From positions 434,001-498,000 of the forward strand of contig NZ_FXLP01000005.1 of NCBI RefSeq assembly GCF_900176605.1: 64,000 nt of DNA, in the 5' to 3' direction. The notes beneath the pieces are model-generated. The model saw nothing but the letters and a program-made list of their open reading frames with translations. It was not told the origin of the DNA and did no database searches. Positions 8,410 through 17,790 of this stretch are shown here, one piece after another. Each line of letters begins with the position of its first letter. The stretch's first letter is position 1. Source of the stretch: Peptoniphilus vaginalis. GTDB lineage: Bacteria; Bacillota; Clostridia; Tissierellales; Peptoniphilaceae. The position numbers and the translations under genes were made by a program.

Positions 8410-8703
8410 CTATTTGCTTTTATAAATAGGAATAGCTAATTTATATCCCGGTTTAATATCGTAAGATGAAATACTATTTGCCTTTTCGATATCCATTACA
8501 AACTTCATTTTATTTTTATAATTATAATTTTCAGATATTGACCAAATCGTATCTCCACTTTTTACTGTGTAAACGTCATACTTAATTTCTTCTTTAATAT
8601 TCAAATCTGATTCGTTTTTTAAAATTAATCCAGAATTAAAAATAAAAATTAACAATAAAAAAATTAAAACTTTTTGTTTCTTTATAATAATAGTTCGTTT
8701 CAT
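8410..8703 (-). CDS. LysM protein, YneA-like SOS division inhibitor
   Basis: The 97-residue protein has an N-terminal hydrophobic signal/anchor (KVLIFLLLIFIFNSGLIL) and one LysM domain (VYTVKSGDTIWSISENYNY... to PGYKLAIPIY). Size, architecture and divergent placement next to lexA all match YneA of Bacillus. There, YneA is made during the SOS response and delays cell division at the envelope. A LexA-type box lies in the shared intergenic region. ATG 8703 follows GAGGTGATGAG. The YneA call is therefore by domain order and position, not by close sequence identity, since LysM domains are common. The alternative is a generic small wall-binding protein. Confidence 0.75.
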   Translation of the reverse strand: MKRTIIIKKQKVLIFLLLIFIFNSGLILKNESDLNIKEEIKYDVYTVKSGDTIWSISENYNYKNKMKFVMDIEKANSISSYDIKPGYKLAIPIYKSK

Positions 8704-8776
8704 CTCATCACCTCAAAAATATCTTCCAACCTTAGTTTAAACTAATGTATCAAACAACCGTATCAAATAAAAGTTC

Positions 8777-8790
8777 TAAACATATGTTAC
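8777..8790. promoter_or_regulatory. Candidate LexA (SOS) box
   Basis: TAAACATATGTTAC contains the perfect palindrome AACATATGTT, the centre of the Gram-positive LexA operator consensus CGAAC-N4-GTTCG. It lies between lexA and the yneA-like gene. A second, weaker half-site run, ACATCTTATGTTC (8789-8801), is adjacent. The likely role is autoregulation of lexA and repression of the LysM gene. Confidence 0.6.
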
Positions 8791-8819
8791 ATCTTATGTT
8801 CTTTTTTGTCAACTAAAAA

Positions 8820-8871
8820 GAACAAGTTTTTTAAACTAGAGTTTGAAATACTTGTTCAAATATGATATTAT
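8820..8871 (+). promoter_or_regulatory. lexA promoter region with flanking inverted repeat
   Basis: A sigma-A-type promoter fits TTGAAA (8843-8848), a 17-bp spacer and TATTAT (8866-8871). Inverted arms GAACAAGT (8820-8827) and ACTTGTTC (8850-8857) straddle the -35 element. They contain GAAC/GTTC half-sites, so they may be a second LexA contact. The spacing is not canonical. Confidence 0.5.
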
Positions 8872-8899
8872 TAATTTAATAAAAATAGGAGGTAATCCC

Positions 8900-9520
8900 A
8901 TGTACGAAGACTTAAACCAAAGAGAACTGGAAATTTTATTTTTTATTAAAAGATTTATCGAATCTAAGTCCTACCCACCTACTGTTCGTGAAATTTGTGC
9001 AGGCTGTAACATTAAATCAACATCAACTGTTTATTACGCACTTGAAAAACTTGAAACTACAAACTATATAAGAAAGGATGCATCAAAAACCAGGGCCATT
9101 GAAATTGTTCCCCAAGATGATGACATCTTAATGCTCAAGAAGAAAACAGTTGATGTCCCTGTGCTTGGAAAGGTTACTGCTGGTGCCCCAATATTAGCCG
9201 TTCAAAACATTGAAGACACTATGCCTTTACCAGTTGACTTCGTTTCAGATAAAGAACTTTTTATTTTAAAAGTTTCTGGCGAAAGTATGATCAATGTAGG
9301 AATTTTTGATGGTGACTATGTAATTATTGAAAAAACACATTGCGCAAATAATGGAGAAAAAGTTTTAGCTTTAATTGAGGACGAAGCAACAATTAAAACA
9401 TATTACAAAGAAGAAAATAGATTTAGGCTACAACCTGAAAATGATACAATGGAACCCCTCTACTTTGACAAAATTGATATACTTGGTAAAATCATTGGAC
9501 TTTATAGACGATTTAACTAA
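8900..9520 (+). CDS. lexA: LexA repressor
   Basis: LexA represses SOS genes and cleaves itself when RecA filaments form. ATG 8900 is used because AGGAGG lies just ahead; an upstream in-frame ATG at 8843 lacks a site and overlaps the promoter. The 206-residue product has an N-terminal winged helix (MYEDLNQREL, SYPPTVREIC, STSTVYYALEKL). The self-cleavage site is Ala94-Gly95 in VTAGAP, with catalytic Ser129 in SGESM and Lys166 in ATIKTYY. All residues needed for autoproteolysis are present. It is divergent from the YneA-like gene, the classic Firmicute SOS arrangement. Confidence 0.96.
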   Translation: MYEDLNQRELEILFFIKRFIESKSYPPTVREICAGCNIKSTSTVYYALEKLETTNYIRKDASKTRAIEIVPQDDDILMLKKKTVDVPVLGKVTAGAPILAVQNIEDTMPLPVDFVSDKELFILKVSGESMINVGIFDGDYVIIEKTHCANNGEKVLALIEDEATIKTYYKEENRFRLQPENDTMEPLYFDKIDILGKIIGLYRRFN

Positions 9521-9525
9521 TTCAA

Positions 9526-9559
9526 AATAACCCTACTGCTATACAACAGTAGGGTTATT
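9526..9559. terminator. Bidirectional terminator between lexA and the ynbB-like gene
   Basis: AATAACCCTACTG pairs perfectly with CAGTAGGGTTATT around an 8-nt loop, with A/T-rich flanks on both sides. It serves the convergent lexA (plus) and the PLP-enzyme gene (minus). Confidence 0.8.
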
Positions 9560-9621
9560 TAAGTTTAAAAATTAGCATTTTATAATATGCCTTTGCTTAT
9601 ATTTTCTTATTAACAATCAAA

Positions 9622-10908
9622 TTAAATTAAGATTAGACTTTCTTTATATAATGCATTTAATAAATTAATTAGAGCAAATTTTATATGATAGTAAGAGAGA
9701 CCTCCTTGAAAATATACATAATAAGGTTCTCTCATAGGTCCATCTGCTGATAATTCAATAGATGAGCCTTCTATAAAGTCTCCTGCAGCCATTATTACTT
9801 TGTCGTCATATCCTGGCATATCCCAAGGGACTGGTGTGAATTCTGAGTCAACTGGAGATGAAAATTGAATGTACTTACAAAATATTTCAAGAATTTCAGG
9901 TTTTTTAAGTTCTATTGCTGTAACAATATCACTTCTTGGATCAGTGCTTGTTGGTATTGTTCTAAACCCTAATTCTTCAAAAGATCTTGAAAATAATGTC
10001 GCACCTCTTATTGCATCTTCAACAATTTTGGGTGACATAAAAAGTCCTTGTAATATTTGTCTAGTCATACCAAATGTTAGTCCACAGTCCTTGCCTATTC
10101 CTGGTGCAGTTAAAAAATTGGCTGCCCTTTCAACAAGCTCTTTTTTACCAGCAACATATCCACCTGTATAACATAGTCCTCCTCCTGGATTTTTTATTAA
10201 GGACCCCGCCATTATATCAATCCCGATTTCACTAGGCTCAATTAATTCTGTAAATTCTCCATAGCAATTGTCTACAAAAATTTTTATATCCTTATTTATT
10301 CTCTTGACTTCATCTACAGCTTCTTTAAGTTCAGAAACAGTAAATGCCCTCCTATTAGAGTAACCTGTGGATCTTTGCATTATAACAAGGCTAGTATTGT
10401 CTTGTATATAATCTTTTATGCCACCTATATCTATCATATTGTCCACTAGGGGGATCTCAGAGTATTCATACCCAGATTTTATTAAAGAATCAGGACTGTC
10501 TCCCCTTAAACCTATAACCTTTTGTAAGGTATCATAGGGAGTTGATGTAATGGATAAGAAATGGTCTCCTGGCTTTAAAATAGCTTTAATTGCAAGTGTA
10601 ATAGCATGGGTACCTGATACAATGTTAGACCTAACAAGACTGTCCTCTACATTAAAAATTCTTGCATAGATGGATTCAACCTTATCCCTTCCTATATCTC
10701 CATAACCATATCCTGTTGTCCAATTGAAGTCTGTTGCCTTAAGTCCCTCTTCTTGCATAGCTTTTAAAATTTTAACTTGGTTATATTGGGCTATGTCACT
10801 AAATTCTTTAAACCTCTCTTGAAGAGAGTCTTCTATTCTATTTACAAATTCAATTATTTTCGGGTCTATATTATATTTTTCTTTAAATAAATTATCGTAT
10901 ATTGTCAT
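9622..10908 (-). CDS. YnbB-type PLP enzyme (aluminium resistance / methionine gamma-lyase-like family)
   Basis: The 428-residue fold-type I PLP protein belongs to the family annotated as aluminium resistance protein or methionine gamma-lyase family (B. subtilis YnbB). Visible features are GTHAITLAIKA (cofactor phosphate region), FVDNCYGEF (Asp contacting the PLP ring) and GSLIKNPGGG with the candidate Schiff-base Lys. Family members lie next to miaA/hfq/lexA in many Firmicutes, as here. The true substrate is not established, and the aluminium label rests on an old phenotype. It starts at ATG 10908 with AGGAG upstream. It follows miaA in the same direction with 16 bases between, so it probably ends the miaB-mutS-mutL-miaA transcript. 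Confidence 0.85.
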   Translation of the reverse strand: MTIYDNLFKEKYNIDPKIIEFVNRIEDSLQERFKEFSDIAQYNQVKILKAMQEEGLKATDFNWTTGYGYGDIGRDKVESIYARIFNVEDSLVRSNIVSGTHAITLAIKAILKPGDHFLSITSTPYDTLQKVIGLRGDSPDSLIKSGYEYSEIPLVDNMIDIGGIKDYIQDNTSLVIMQRSTGYSNRRAFTVSELKEAVDEVKRINKDIKIFVDNCYGEFTELIEPSEIGIDIMAGSLIKNPGGGLCYTGGYVAGKKELVERAANFLTAPGIGKDCGLTFGMTRQILQGLFMSPKIVEDAIRGATLFSRSFEELGFRTIPTSTDPRSDIVTAIELKKPEILEIFCKYIQFSSPVDSEFTPVPWDMPGYDDKVIMAAGDFIEGSSIELSADGPMREPYYVYFQGGLSYYHIKFALINLLNALYKESLILI

Positions 10909-10924
10909 TTTTTCTCCTAAAACC

Positions 10925-11833
10925 TCAGTCTAATTTACTATCGATGTAAGTCTCAATTTTTTTTAATAAATTATCTGACTCCCTATCAAACCATTGTATG
11001 CGATTATCTCTTCTAAACCAGGTTAATTGTCTCTTAGCATAGTGCCTTGAATTCTTTTTTATAAGTTCAATCATTTCATCATATTCAATTTCACCATCAA
11101 GATATGATATAACTTCCTTATATCCAATTGCCTTAAGGGATTGTGAGCCTTTATCTAAACCAGCATCTAAAAGGCCCTTTACTTCTTCGACAAGACCAAG
11201 CTCTATCATCTTGTCAACCCTCTTATTTATTCTTTCATAAAGCCTTTCTCTATCCATATTTAAGCCAATAAAGATTAAATTGTAGTCACCATTCTCTTGT
11301 CGAAAATTATTTCCTTTTTCATTTCCGTCTTTTAAAATTTCTAAGGCTCTAATAATTCTTTGACCATTGTTTGGATGAATTTTTTCTGCCATATCCTTAT
11401 TGAGTTCATAAAGTTTAGTGTAAAGAAATTCACTGCCTCTTTCTTGTAAGATTTTATTTAACTCTTCTCTATAAGCGTAGTCTGCTTCTGTTTCAGTGAA
11501 ATCAAGATTATAGACAAGAGAATTTATATATAGGCCTGTACCACCAACTACAAGTGGCAGTCCTCCCCTATTATTTATTTCACTAATAATTTCTTCAGCC
11601 ATGTATTTAAAATCTGCAACGGAAAAGTTTTTATCAGGATCAATTATATCCACCATATGGTGAGGGATTTCTGTATTTTCAAGATCAACCTTAGCTGTAC
11701 CAATATCTAATTTCTTATAAATTTGCATAGAGTCACTGGAAATTATTTCTCCCTTATATTTTTTAGCAAGTTCTAATGAAATTTCAGTTTTACCTATTCC
11801 AGTTGGTCCAGTAAGTATTAATAAATTTTCCAT
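10925..11833 (-). CDS. miaA: tRNA dimethylallyltransferase
   Basis: MiaA adds a dimethylallyl group to N6 of A37 in tRNAs that read codons starting with U. The product (i6A) is the substrate of MiaB, encoded in the same run. Evidence: P-loop GPTGIGKTEIS near the N-terminus, DSMQIYKKLDIGTAK, IPHHMVDI and GGTGLYINSL, with the C-terminal RRDNRIQWFD region. Length is 302 residues, normal for the family. The ATG directly abuts the mutL stop codon, implying translational coupling. Confidence 0.96.
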   Translation of the reverse strand: MENLLILTGPTGIGKTEISLELAKKYKGEIISSDSMQIYKKLDIGTAKVDLENTEIPHHMVDIIDPDKNFSVADFKYMAEEIISEINNRGGLPLVVGGTGLYINSLVYNLDFTETEADYAYREELNKILQERGSEFLYTKLYELNKDMAEKIHPNNGQRIIRALEILKDGNEKGNNFRQENGDYNLIFIGLNMDRERLYERINKRVDKMIELGLVEEVKGLLDAGLDKGSQSLKAIGYKEVISYLDGEIEYDEMIELIKKNSRHYAKRQLTWFRRDNRIQWFDRESDNLLKKIETYIDSKLD

Positions 11834-13708
11834 TTATTCCCTCAAAAATAATTTTGAAATTGTGTGTTTTGAAACTTCTACTATCGTTGGTCTTCCATGG
11901 GGACAAGTGTAGGGATTTTCACAATTTTTCAAGTCTCTTATCAAAGCTTCTATTTCAATATCAGACAAGTCATCTCCCGCCTTAACTGAAGCCTTACATG
12001 CTTTTCTCATAATTTTATAAAGATCTGCTTCATAATTCGATGAAATCTCTTTATCAAGAGAGTCTATTATATCCCTAATAAAATTTACATAAGTTGGAAG
12101 TCCAAAAATCATTGGAACTTCTCTTAGGACAACAGACCCATCTCCAAAATCTTCAATTTTAAATCCCAGCTTAGTAAATAAATCAAGATATGTTAGAATT
12201 TTGTCGTACTCAATTTGATTTAATTCAATAATCTCCGGTTTAATTAAAATTTGTGAAGATATTTCACTGTTGAGATACATATTTAGAAATTTTTCATAGT
12301 TTACTCTCTCATGAGCTGCGTGCTGATCAACGACAAAAACTTTGCCATCTTTTTGATTTTCCAACAAAATATAAGTCTTAAATAGAACTCCACTTATTCT
12401 TGTGTTTAAAAGTCCTTCATCAATTCGACTAGCTTCATTATTAAATAAAAAGTTTTTTTCTAGATGTTGCTCTTGTTCATTAGAGGATTTTAAATCACTT
12501 TTCTCTTCTTTATATAACAAAGCTTCTTCATTAAAGGCTTTTTCTTCTCGAATTTCTAATTCTTCATTTTCCCTCTCTAAATCCCATAGACTTTTGAGTC
12601 CATTATTATCTCCTGGCTTTGTTGTTTCAATAGAATCTAGAGATTCTTCAAGATCATATTCATCAAAAATATCGAAAACATTTATATTTTCTTTCTTATC
12701 TTCAAATTCTATTTCCCTTATAGACCTGTTAGGAAAAATAACTTCCTCAACTACTTCAGATAGAAGTGCTGTTAAGATATTTTCATTTGAAATTTTAATT
12801 TCGTTTTTCTTTGGATGAATATTTACGTCAATTAATTTAGGATCTATATCAATGTATAAGATAAACACAGGGTACCTGTTTAAGGGTATCAAGGAATTAT
12901 AATTTTTTTCTACCGCTCTTGAAATATTTATATCTCTTATAAACCTTCCGTTTACAAAAATATATTGACTGTCTCTATTAGACCTAAATAACTTATTATC
13001 AGAGAAAAATCCTCTAATTGTATAATTTTCAGATTCAAATCTTCCTTCATTTAGAGAAGATGCTATTTCTGAGCCTAGGATGGAAAATATTCTATTAATA
13101 GGATCTTTGTCATTTCCTGTATTGAGAATAGTCTTTCCATCCCTTATTAAGGTAAATTTAATATTATTATTTGATAGGGCAATTTTTTGCACAATATCAA
13201 TTATATTACTTATCTCTGTAGAATCTTTTCTAAGAAACTTCTTCCTAACAGGAGTATTGTAAAAAACATCATTAATAATAAAAGTTGTACCCTTTGGCAT
13301 TCCAACTTTAATTTTTTTGATAATTTTTCCATTTTCTATGACAAGGGAATTCCCTGCTAAGTCATTTTCCCTTTTTGTCATTAGTTTTATTTTAGAAATA
13401 TTTGAAATACTTGCAAGGGCTTCACCACGAAATCCAAGAGTTCTAATTTTTTCAAGGTCTTCAATTACTTGAAGTTTTGATGTAGAGTGGCGTAAAAAGG
13501 CTAATTCAAGGTCTTCTTCAGAAAATCCTAAACCATTGTCAGAAACTTTTATATAATTAGTACTTTCTCCTCTTAGCTCAACTAAAATGTCATCTGCTCC
13601 AGCATCAATTGAATTCTCAACTAATTCTTTTACAATAGACGCAGAGTTTTCAATTATTTCTCCTGCTGCAATTTTTGATATTGTTTGTTCATCTAAAAGT
13701 CTTATCAT
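11834..13708 (-). CDS. mutL: DNA mismatch repair protein MutL
   Basis: MutL couples MutS mismatch recognition to strand removal. The N-terminal GHKL ATPase is clear: VKELVENSIDAGA, DNGLGF, GFRGEALASIS (about residue 94) and PKGTTFIINDVFYNTPVR. A long acidic, low-complexity linker follows (about 340-430). The C-terminal domain contains DQHAAHERVNYE, the metal-dependent nicking motif of MutL proteins from organisms without MutH, plus CPHGRPT near the end. So this MutL should be a latent endonuclease. Length is 624. The start overlaps the mutS stop by 4 bases (ATGA). Confidence 0.96.
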   Translation of the reverse strand: MIRLLDEQTISKIAAGEIIENSASIVKELVENSIDAGADDILVELRGESTNYIKVSDNGLGFSEEDLELAFLRHSTSKLQVIEDLEKIRTLGFRGEALASISNISKIKLMTKRENDLAGNSLVIENGKIIKKIKVGMPKGTTFIINDVFYNTPVRKKFLRKDSTEISNIIDIVQKIALSNNNIKFTLIRDGKTILNTGNDKDPINRIFSILGSEIASSLNEGRFESENYTIRGFFSDNKLFRSNRDSQYIFVNGRFIRDINISRAVEKNYNSLIPLNRYPVFILYIDIDPKLIDVNIHPKKNEIKISNENILTALLSEVVEEVIFPNRSIREIEFEDKKENINVFDIFDEYDLEESLDSIETTKPGDNNGLKSLWDLERENEELEIREEKAFNEEALLYKEEKSDLKSSNEQEQHLEKNFLFNNEASRIDEGLLNTRISGVLFKTYILLENQKDGKVFVVDQHAAHERVNYEKFLNMYLNSEISSQILIKPEIIELNQIEYDKILTYLDLFTKLGFKIEDFGDGSVVLREVPMIFGLPTYVNFIRDIIDSLDKEISSNYEADLYKIMRKACKASVKAGDDLSDIEIEALIRDLKNCENPYTCPHGRPTIVEVSKHTISKLFLRE

Positions 13709-16317
13709 TTTAACTCCTTAGATTTTTTAACTATTTCATCTAATAAATTAAAGGCCTCCATGGGACTTACTTCAAGTATGTTTATATCTCTTAATTTATT
13801 GATAAAGTTTTCGACTTCTGGGCTGGATTTCTCTTCTCTTATAATTTCCTTATTAAGATCAATATTGAGTCCTTCGTTTTCTTTCTCAATAAGAGCTAGA
13901 ACATCTTTTGCCCTATTAATTATCCTATCATCAATGCCTGCAAGTTTTGCTACATCAATTCCATAAGAATTATTTGTAAATCCCTTAATAATTTTCCTTA
14001 AAAATATAATGTCATCTTCTTGTCTATCTACAGCTATAGTTAGGTTTTCAACGGAATCATATTTATCTTCAAGATGGACTAATTCATGGTAATGTGTTGC
14101 AAAAAGTGTTTTTGCCTTAATATTTTCTGCGATGTACTCTATTATTGCATTTGCTATTGCAAGGCCGTCAAAGGTACTTGTTCCTCTTCCCACTTCATCT
14201 AGTATTAAAAGAGAGTTAGAAGATGCATTTTGTATTATATCGGCAACCTCTTGCATCTCAACCATAAAAGTTGATTGACCCATAGCCAAATTATCACTAG
14301 CTCCTATTCTTGTAAAAATCCTGTCTACAAGGGAAAGATTACAAGAATCACAAGGCACAAAGCAACCAATATGTGCCATAATTGTAATAAGTGCAACCTG
14401 TCTCATATAGGTTGACTTACCCGCCATATTAGGACCAGTTATAATATGTATCATATTGTCCTTAGTATCTATAAAGGTATCATTTGGCACAAAGAAATCA
14501 TCCTTCATATAAGACTCAACTATTGGATGTCTTCCTGCTTTTATTTCTATATATCCTTCCTTGTTAAATTTAGGTCTCACATAGTTGTTTAAGCTTGAAA
14601 CTTTAGCAAGAGATAAAAGAGAATCAAGCTTTGAAAGTTTATCTGCAAGAATTTGTATTCTATAAATTTCTTTGCCAATAAAATCTTTTAAATTATTATA
14701 GATTTCAGCCTGCATAGACAAGGCTCTTTCTTTTGACCCAAGCAACTTTCCTTCCATATCTTTTAATTCCATAGAAAAGAATCTTTCAGAACCCACTAAG
14801 GTTTGCTTTCTGATATAATCCTCTGGCACTTGGTCCAAGAAGGACTTTGTTACTTCAATAAAATAACCTAATATTTTGTTGTGTTTAACCTTTAATTTCT
14901 TTATTCCAGTCCTATTTCTTTCCTTTTCTTCGAAGTCAAGTAACCAGTTTTTTCCTTCTGTTGAAATTTTAAAGAGTTCATCTAATTCAGAAGAATATCC
15001 CTCTTTAATAATCCTATTTTCTTCGATTACTACTGGTGGATTTTCTATTAAAACTTTATCAATTTCATCGTAAACATCAGATAAGTTAATAAATTCTTCT
15101 GAAAGTGAATTTAAATACTTATTGCCTTGTTCTTCTAAAATTCTTTTTATTATATTTGAATTTTCTATTGTAGACTTAAGAGAGTATAACTCACGGGGAT
15201 TTATGCTTCCATTTGATATCTTTACTACAAGTCTTTCAATATCATAGACTTCTCTTAAAATTTTTTCTATCTTGTCCTGCAATAATAAATTTCTTGTAAA
15301 AGATTCAATAATATTTTGTCTTTCCTCTATTTTATTTAAATCAACTAAGGGACTTTCCACCCATTTTTTTAATTTCCTTGACCCCATAGATGTACTACAC
15401 TTATCTAAGACATCTAATAGAGAGCCTTTTTTTGTAAAAGTGTTTAATCCTTTAACTAGCTCAAGTGTTCTTTTTGAGCTTTCATCCAAAAGTAAAAAAT
15501 CATAATTATTGTAATAAGAAATATTATTTATATGCTTTAAATTGATTTTTTGAGTTACAACTAAATATTGCAAAATCTTTTTTAGTGATGTGAAATCAGC
15601 TATCTTATTATCAGATAGGAAGTCTTTTAAGTTGTTTTTAAAATTATCACTAAAATAGTTCCCAAAATTCTTGAATATATTACTTTCTTTAAGATTCTCA
15701 GCAATATATGGGTTTAAAAATACATTGCTCTTTTTAGTTTCCTTTTTAAAAGTAGCTAAGGCATCTTCATTAATTAGAATCTCATTTGGGCTAATCCTAT
15801 CTATTTGGTTTTGAAGAAATCTAAATAGTTCTGTCTTAGATAAGAAAGTCCTATTAGTAAAGTAAATTTCACCTGTGGAATAGTCTGAATAAGTTAAGTT
15901 TAAAGAGTAACCTTGAATATAAATGGATAGGAGATAATTATTTAAATCACTCTTTAAATATTCTGTGTCAGTAAAGGTTCCAGGAGTAATAATCTGTGTA
16001 ACTTCTCTTTTTACTATACCCTTTGCAAGCTTCGGATCTTCAACCTGATCACAAATTGCAACCTTATAACCCTTATCTATTAACTTTGAAATATAAGAAG
16101 ATGCTACGTGGTATGGGACACCACACATAGGAGCTTTATCTTCTAATCCAGCATCTCTTCTAGTAAGAGTTATTTCAAGTTCTCTTGACGCTAATAAGGC
16201 ATCATCAAAGAACATTTCATAAAAATCTCCAAGTCTAAAAAATAAAATGGAGTCTGGATTCTCATCCTTAACAGCAAGATATTGCTGCATCATTGGAGTT
16301 AATTTTTCACGATTCAA
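13705..16317 (-). CDS. mutS: DNA mismatch repair protein MutS
   Basis: MutS binds mispaired bases and small loops. The mismatch-recognition domain carries FFRLGDFYEMFFDDA (Phe-X-Glu motif, about residue 35). The connector, lever and clamp regions follow, then the ATPase domain with Walker A GPNMAGKSTYMRQ (about 610), LLILDEVGRGTST (Walker B) and ATHYHEL. I favour a TTG start at 16317 giving MNREKLTPMMQQYL, since AGGTG lies 6 bases upstream. A GTG three codons further out (16326) is the alternative and lacks a ribosome site. It overlaps the miaB 3' end and is coupled to mutL. Length is 870 residues, typical of the family. Confidence 0.96.
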   Translation of the reverse strand: MNREKLTPMMQQYLAVKDENPDSILFFRLGDFYEMFFDDALLASRELEITLTRRDAGLEDKAPMCGVPYHVASSYISKLIDKGYKVAICDQVEDPKLAKGIVKREVTQIITPGTFTDTEYLKSDLNNYLLSIYIQGYSLNLTYSDYSTGEIYFTNRTFLSKTELFRFLQNQIDRISPNEILINEDALATFKKETKKSNVFLNPYIAENLKESNIFKNFGNYFSDNFKNNLKDFLSDNKIADFTSLKKILQYLVVTQKINLKHINNISYYNNYDFLLLDESSKRTLELVKGLNTFTKKGSLLDVLDKCSTSMGSRKLKKWVESPLVDLNKIEERQNIIESFTRNLLLQDKIEKILREVYDIERLVVKISNGSINPRELYSLKSTIENSNIIKRILEEQGNKYLNSLSEEFINLSDVYDEIDKVLIENPPVVIEENRIIKEGYSSELDELFKISTEGKNWLLDFEEKERNRTGIKKLKVKHNKILGYFIEVTKSFLDQVPEDYIRKQTLVGSERFFSMELKDMEGKLLGSKERALSMQAEIYNNLKDFIGKEIYRIQILADKLSKLDSLLSLAKVSSLNNYVRPKFNKEGYIEIKAGRHPIVESYMKDDFFVPNDTFIDTKDNMIHIITGPNMAGKSTYMRQVALITIMAHIGCFVPCDSCNLSLVDRIFTRIGASDNLAMGQSTFMVEMQEVADIIQNASSNSLLILDEVGRGTSTFDGLAIANAIIEYIAENIKAKTLFATHYHELVHLEDKYDSVENLTIAVDRQEDDIIFLRKIIKGFTNNSYGIDVAKLAGIDDRIINRAKDVLALIEKENEGLNIDLNKEIIREEKSSPEVENFINKLRDINILEVSPMEAFNLLDEIVKKSKELK

Positions 16318-17707
16318 TCTTTTCACCTACTAGAGAAAAACTATTTGCGTCTTTTATCCTAACTTTTACAATATTTCCTACATCATTTTTATCGCCTTTG
16401 AAGTTAACTAATTTAAATTCATCAGTTCTTCCACTTACCTTACTTTCATTTTTCTTAGAAATATCTTCAACAAGTACATTAACTTCTTTACCAATGAATG
16501 CCTTATTTTTTCTTTCTTGAATTGGATAAAGAACATCAAGCAATCTTTCAAACCTATCATGTTTTACCTTGTCTGGAACTTGGTCAGTCCTATTAGCAGC
16601 CGGAGTATTTTCTCTAACAGAATAAATAAAGGTAAAAGCAGTATCGTACTCAACTCTTTTTACTAAATCTAAAGTATCCAAGAAGTCCTCTTCGCTTTCT
16701 CCAGGAAAACCAACCATAATATCAGTTGAAAGTGCAATGTTTGGATTTACATTCTTTACCTTATCAATTTTTCTAAGATAATCTTCCTTAGTGTACTTTC
16801 TGTTCATCATTTTAAGAACTCTTGATGAACCTGCTTGAACAGGTAGATGTAAAAAATTACAAAGCTTATCTAGATTTTTAAAAGAATAAATAAGCTCATC
16901 TGAAATATCCTTAGGGTGTGAGGTCATAAACCTAAGTCTCTCAATGCCTTTTATGTCATTAATTTCTTCTAAGAGATTAGCAAAGGAGAATTTCTCATCA
17001 AGTGTTTTCCCATAGGAATTTACATTCTGTCCTAGTAGCGTTACTTCTTTTGTTCCATTTCTTGCTAAATCTTCTATTTCTCTTATGATTTCACCTGGTC
17101 TCCTGCTCGTTTCTCGCCCTCTTGTGTAAGGAACTATACAATAGGAGCAGAAATTGTTACAACCATACATAATATTAACGTAGGACTTAAAATTATAAAG
17201 TCTATTGGCTCCAAGCTTATCGTCAATACTAAGGGCATTTTCTTCAATATCCATAGCAAGCTTCGTCCCATTGTATGAAGCAGTTAAGAGTTCCGGCAAT
17301 TTCCAAATATTATTCGTTCCAAAAATTATATCTACATTTGGAAATTTTTCTATAACATAATTCCTAGATTCATCCCTTTGCATCATACATCCACAAACTG
17401 CAATTTTAATATTTTTCTTTTTTGACTTTAAATTTTTTAAGTTGCCCAGTTGACCATAAACTTTATCTTCTGCTGAATGTCTTACTGAGCAAGTGTTTAA
17501 AATAACAAAATCTGCATCATCAATTTCATTGACAAAGCTATAGCCCATTTTCTCAAGAAGCCAAGTTATTTTCTCTGAATCGTGCTCATTCATTTGACAT
17601 CCATGAGTTATAACAAGTGCCTTCTTATCATCATAACCCTCTTTTATATTTCTTATATATTCATTTACGTTGTTATTTATATCATTAATTAATTCTTTAT
17701 TATCCAT
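16307..17707 (-). CDS. miaB: tRNA-2-methylthio-N6-dimethylallyladenosine synthase
   Basis: MiaB is a radical-SAM methylthiotransferase that converts i6A37 to ms2i6A37. The N-terminal UPF0004 domain has cluster Cys in THGCQMNEHD, NTCSVR and CGCMMQR. The radical SAM motif is CNNFCSYC within GCNNFCSYCIVPYTRGRE (about residue 180). A C-terminal TRAM RNA-binding domain follows (about 400-466). The protein has a 50-residue lead before the first cluster motif, common in Firmicute MiaB. It is first in the miaB-mutS-mutL-miaA run, with GAGGATG upstream of ATG 17707. Confidence 0.95.
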   Translation of the reverse strand: MDNKELINDINNNVNEYIRNIKEGYDDKKALVITHGCQMNEHDSEKITWLLEKMGYSFVNEIDDADFVILNTCSVRHSAEDKVYGQLGNLKNLKSKKKNIKIAVCGCMMQRDESRNYVIEKFPNVDIIFGTNNIWKLPELLTASYNGTKLAMDIEENALSIDDKLGANRLYNFKSYVNIMYGCNNFCSYCIVPYTRGRETSRRPGEIIREIEDLARNGTKEVTLLGQNVNSYGKTLDEKFSFANLLEEINDIKGIERLRFMTSHPKDISDELIYSFKNLDKLCNFLHLPVQAGSSRVLKMMNRKYTKEDYLRKIDKVKNVNPNIALSTDIMVGFPGESEEDFLDTLDLVKRVEYDTAFTFIYSVRENTPAANRTDQVPDKVKHDRFERLLDVLYPIQERKNKAFIGKEVNVLVEDISKKNESKVSGRTDEFKLVNFKGDKNDVGNIVKVRIKDANSFSLVGEKIES

Positions 17708-17766
17708 ACTACATCCTCATTTCATATCTTTATATTATACCTGAAAAATAACCGCTATATCAAGAA

Positions 17767-17790
17767 AAGAGTATGCATAAGCATACTCTT
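17767..17790 (-). terminator. Terminator after the FAD oxidoreductase
   Basis: AAGAGTATGC pairs with GCATACTCTT around ATAA; on the minus strand TTTCTTG follows. It overlaps the oxidoreductase stop codon and separates that gene from miaB. Confidence 0.75.

Noticed and set aside
12402-12818. 138-codon frame antisense to mutL
   Set aside because: Ser/Phe-rich translation opposite the acidic MutL linker; no ribosome site or family match.
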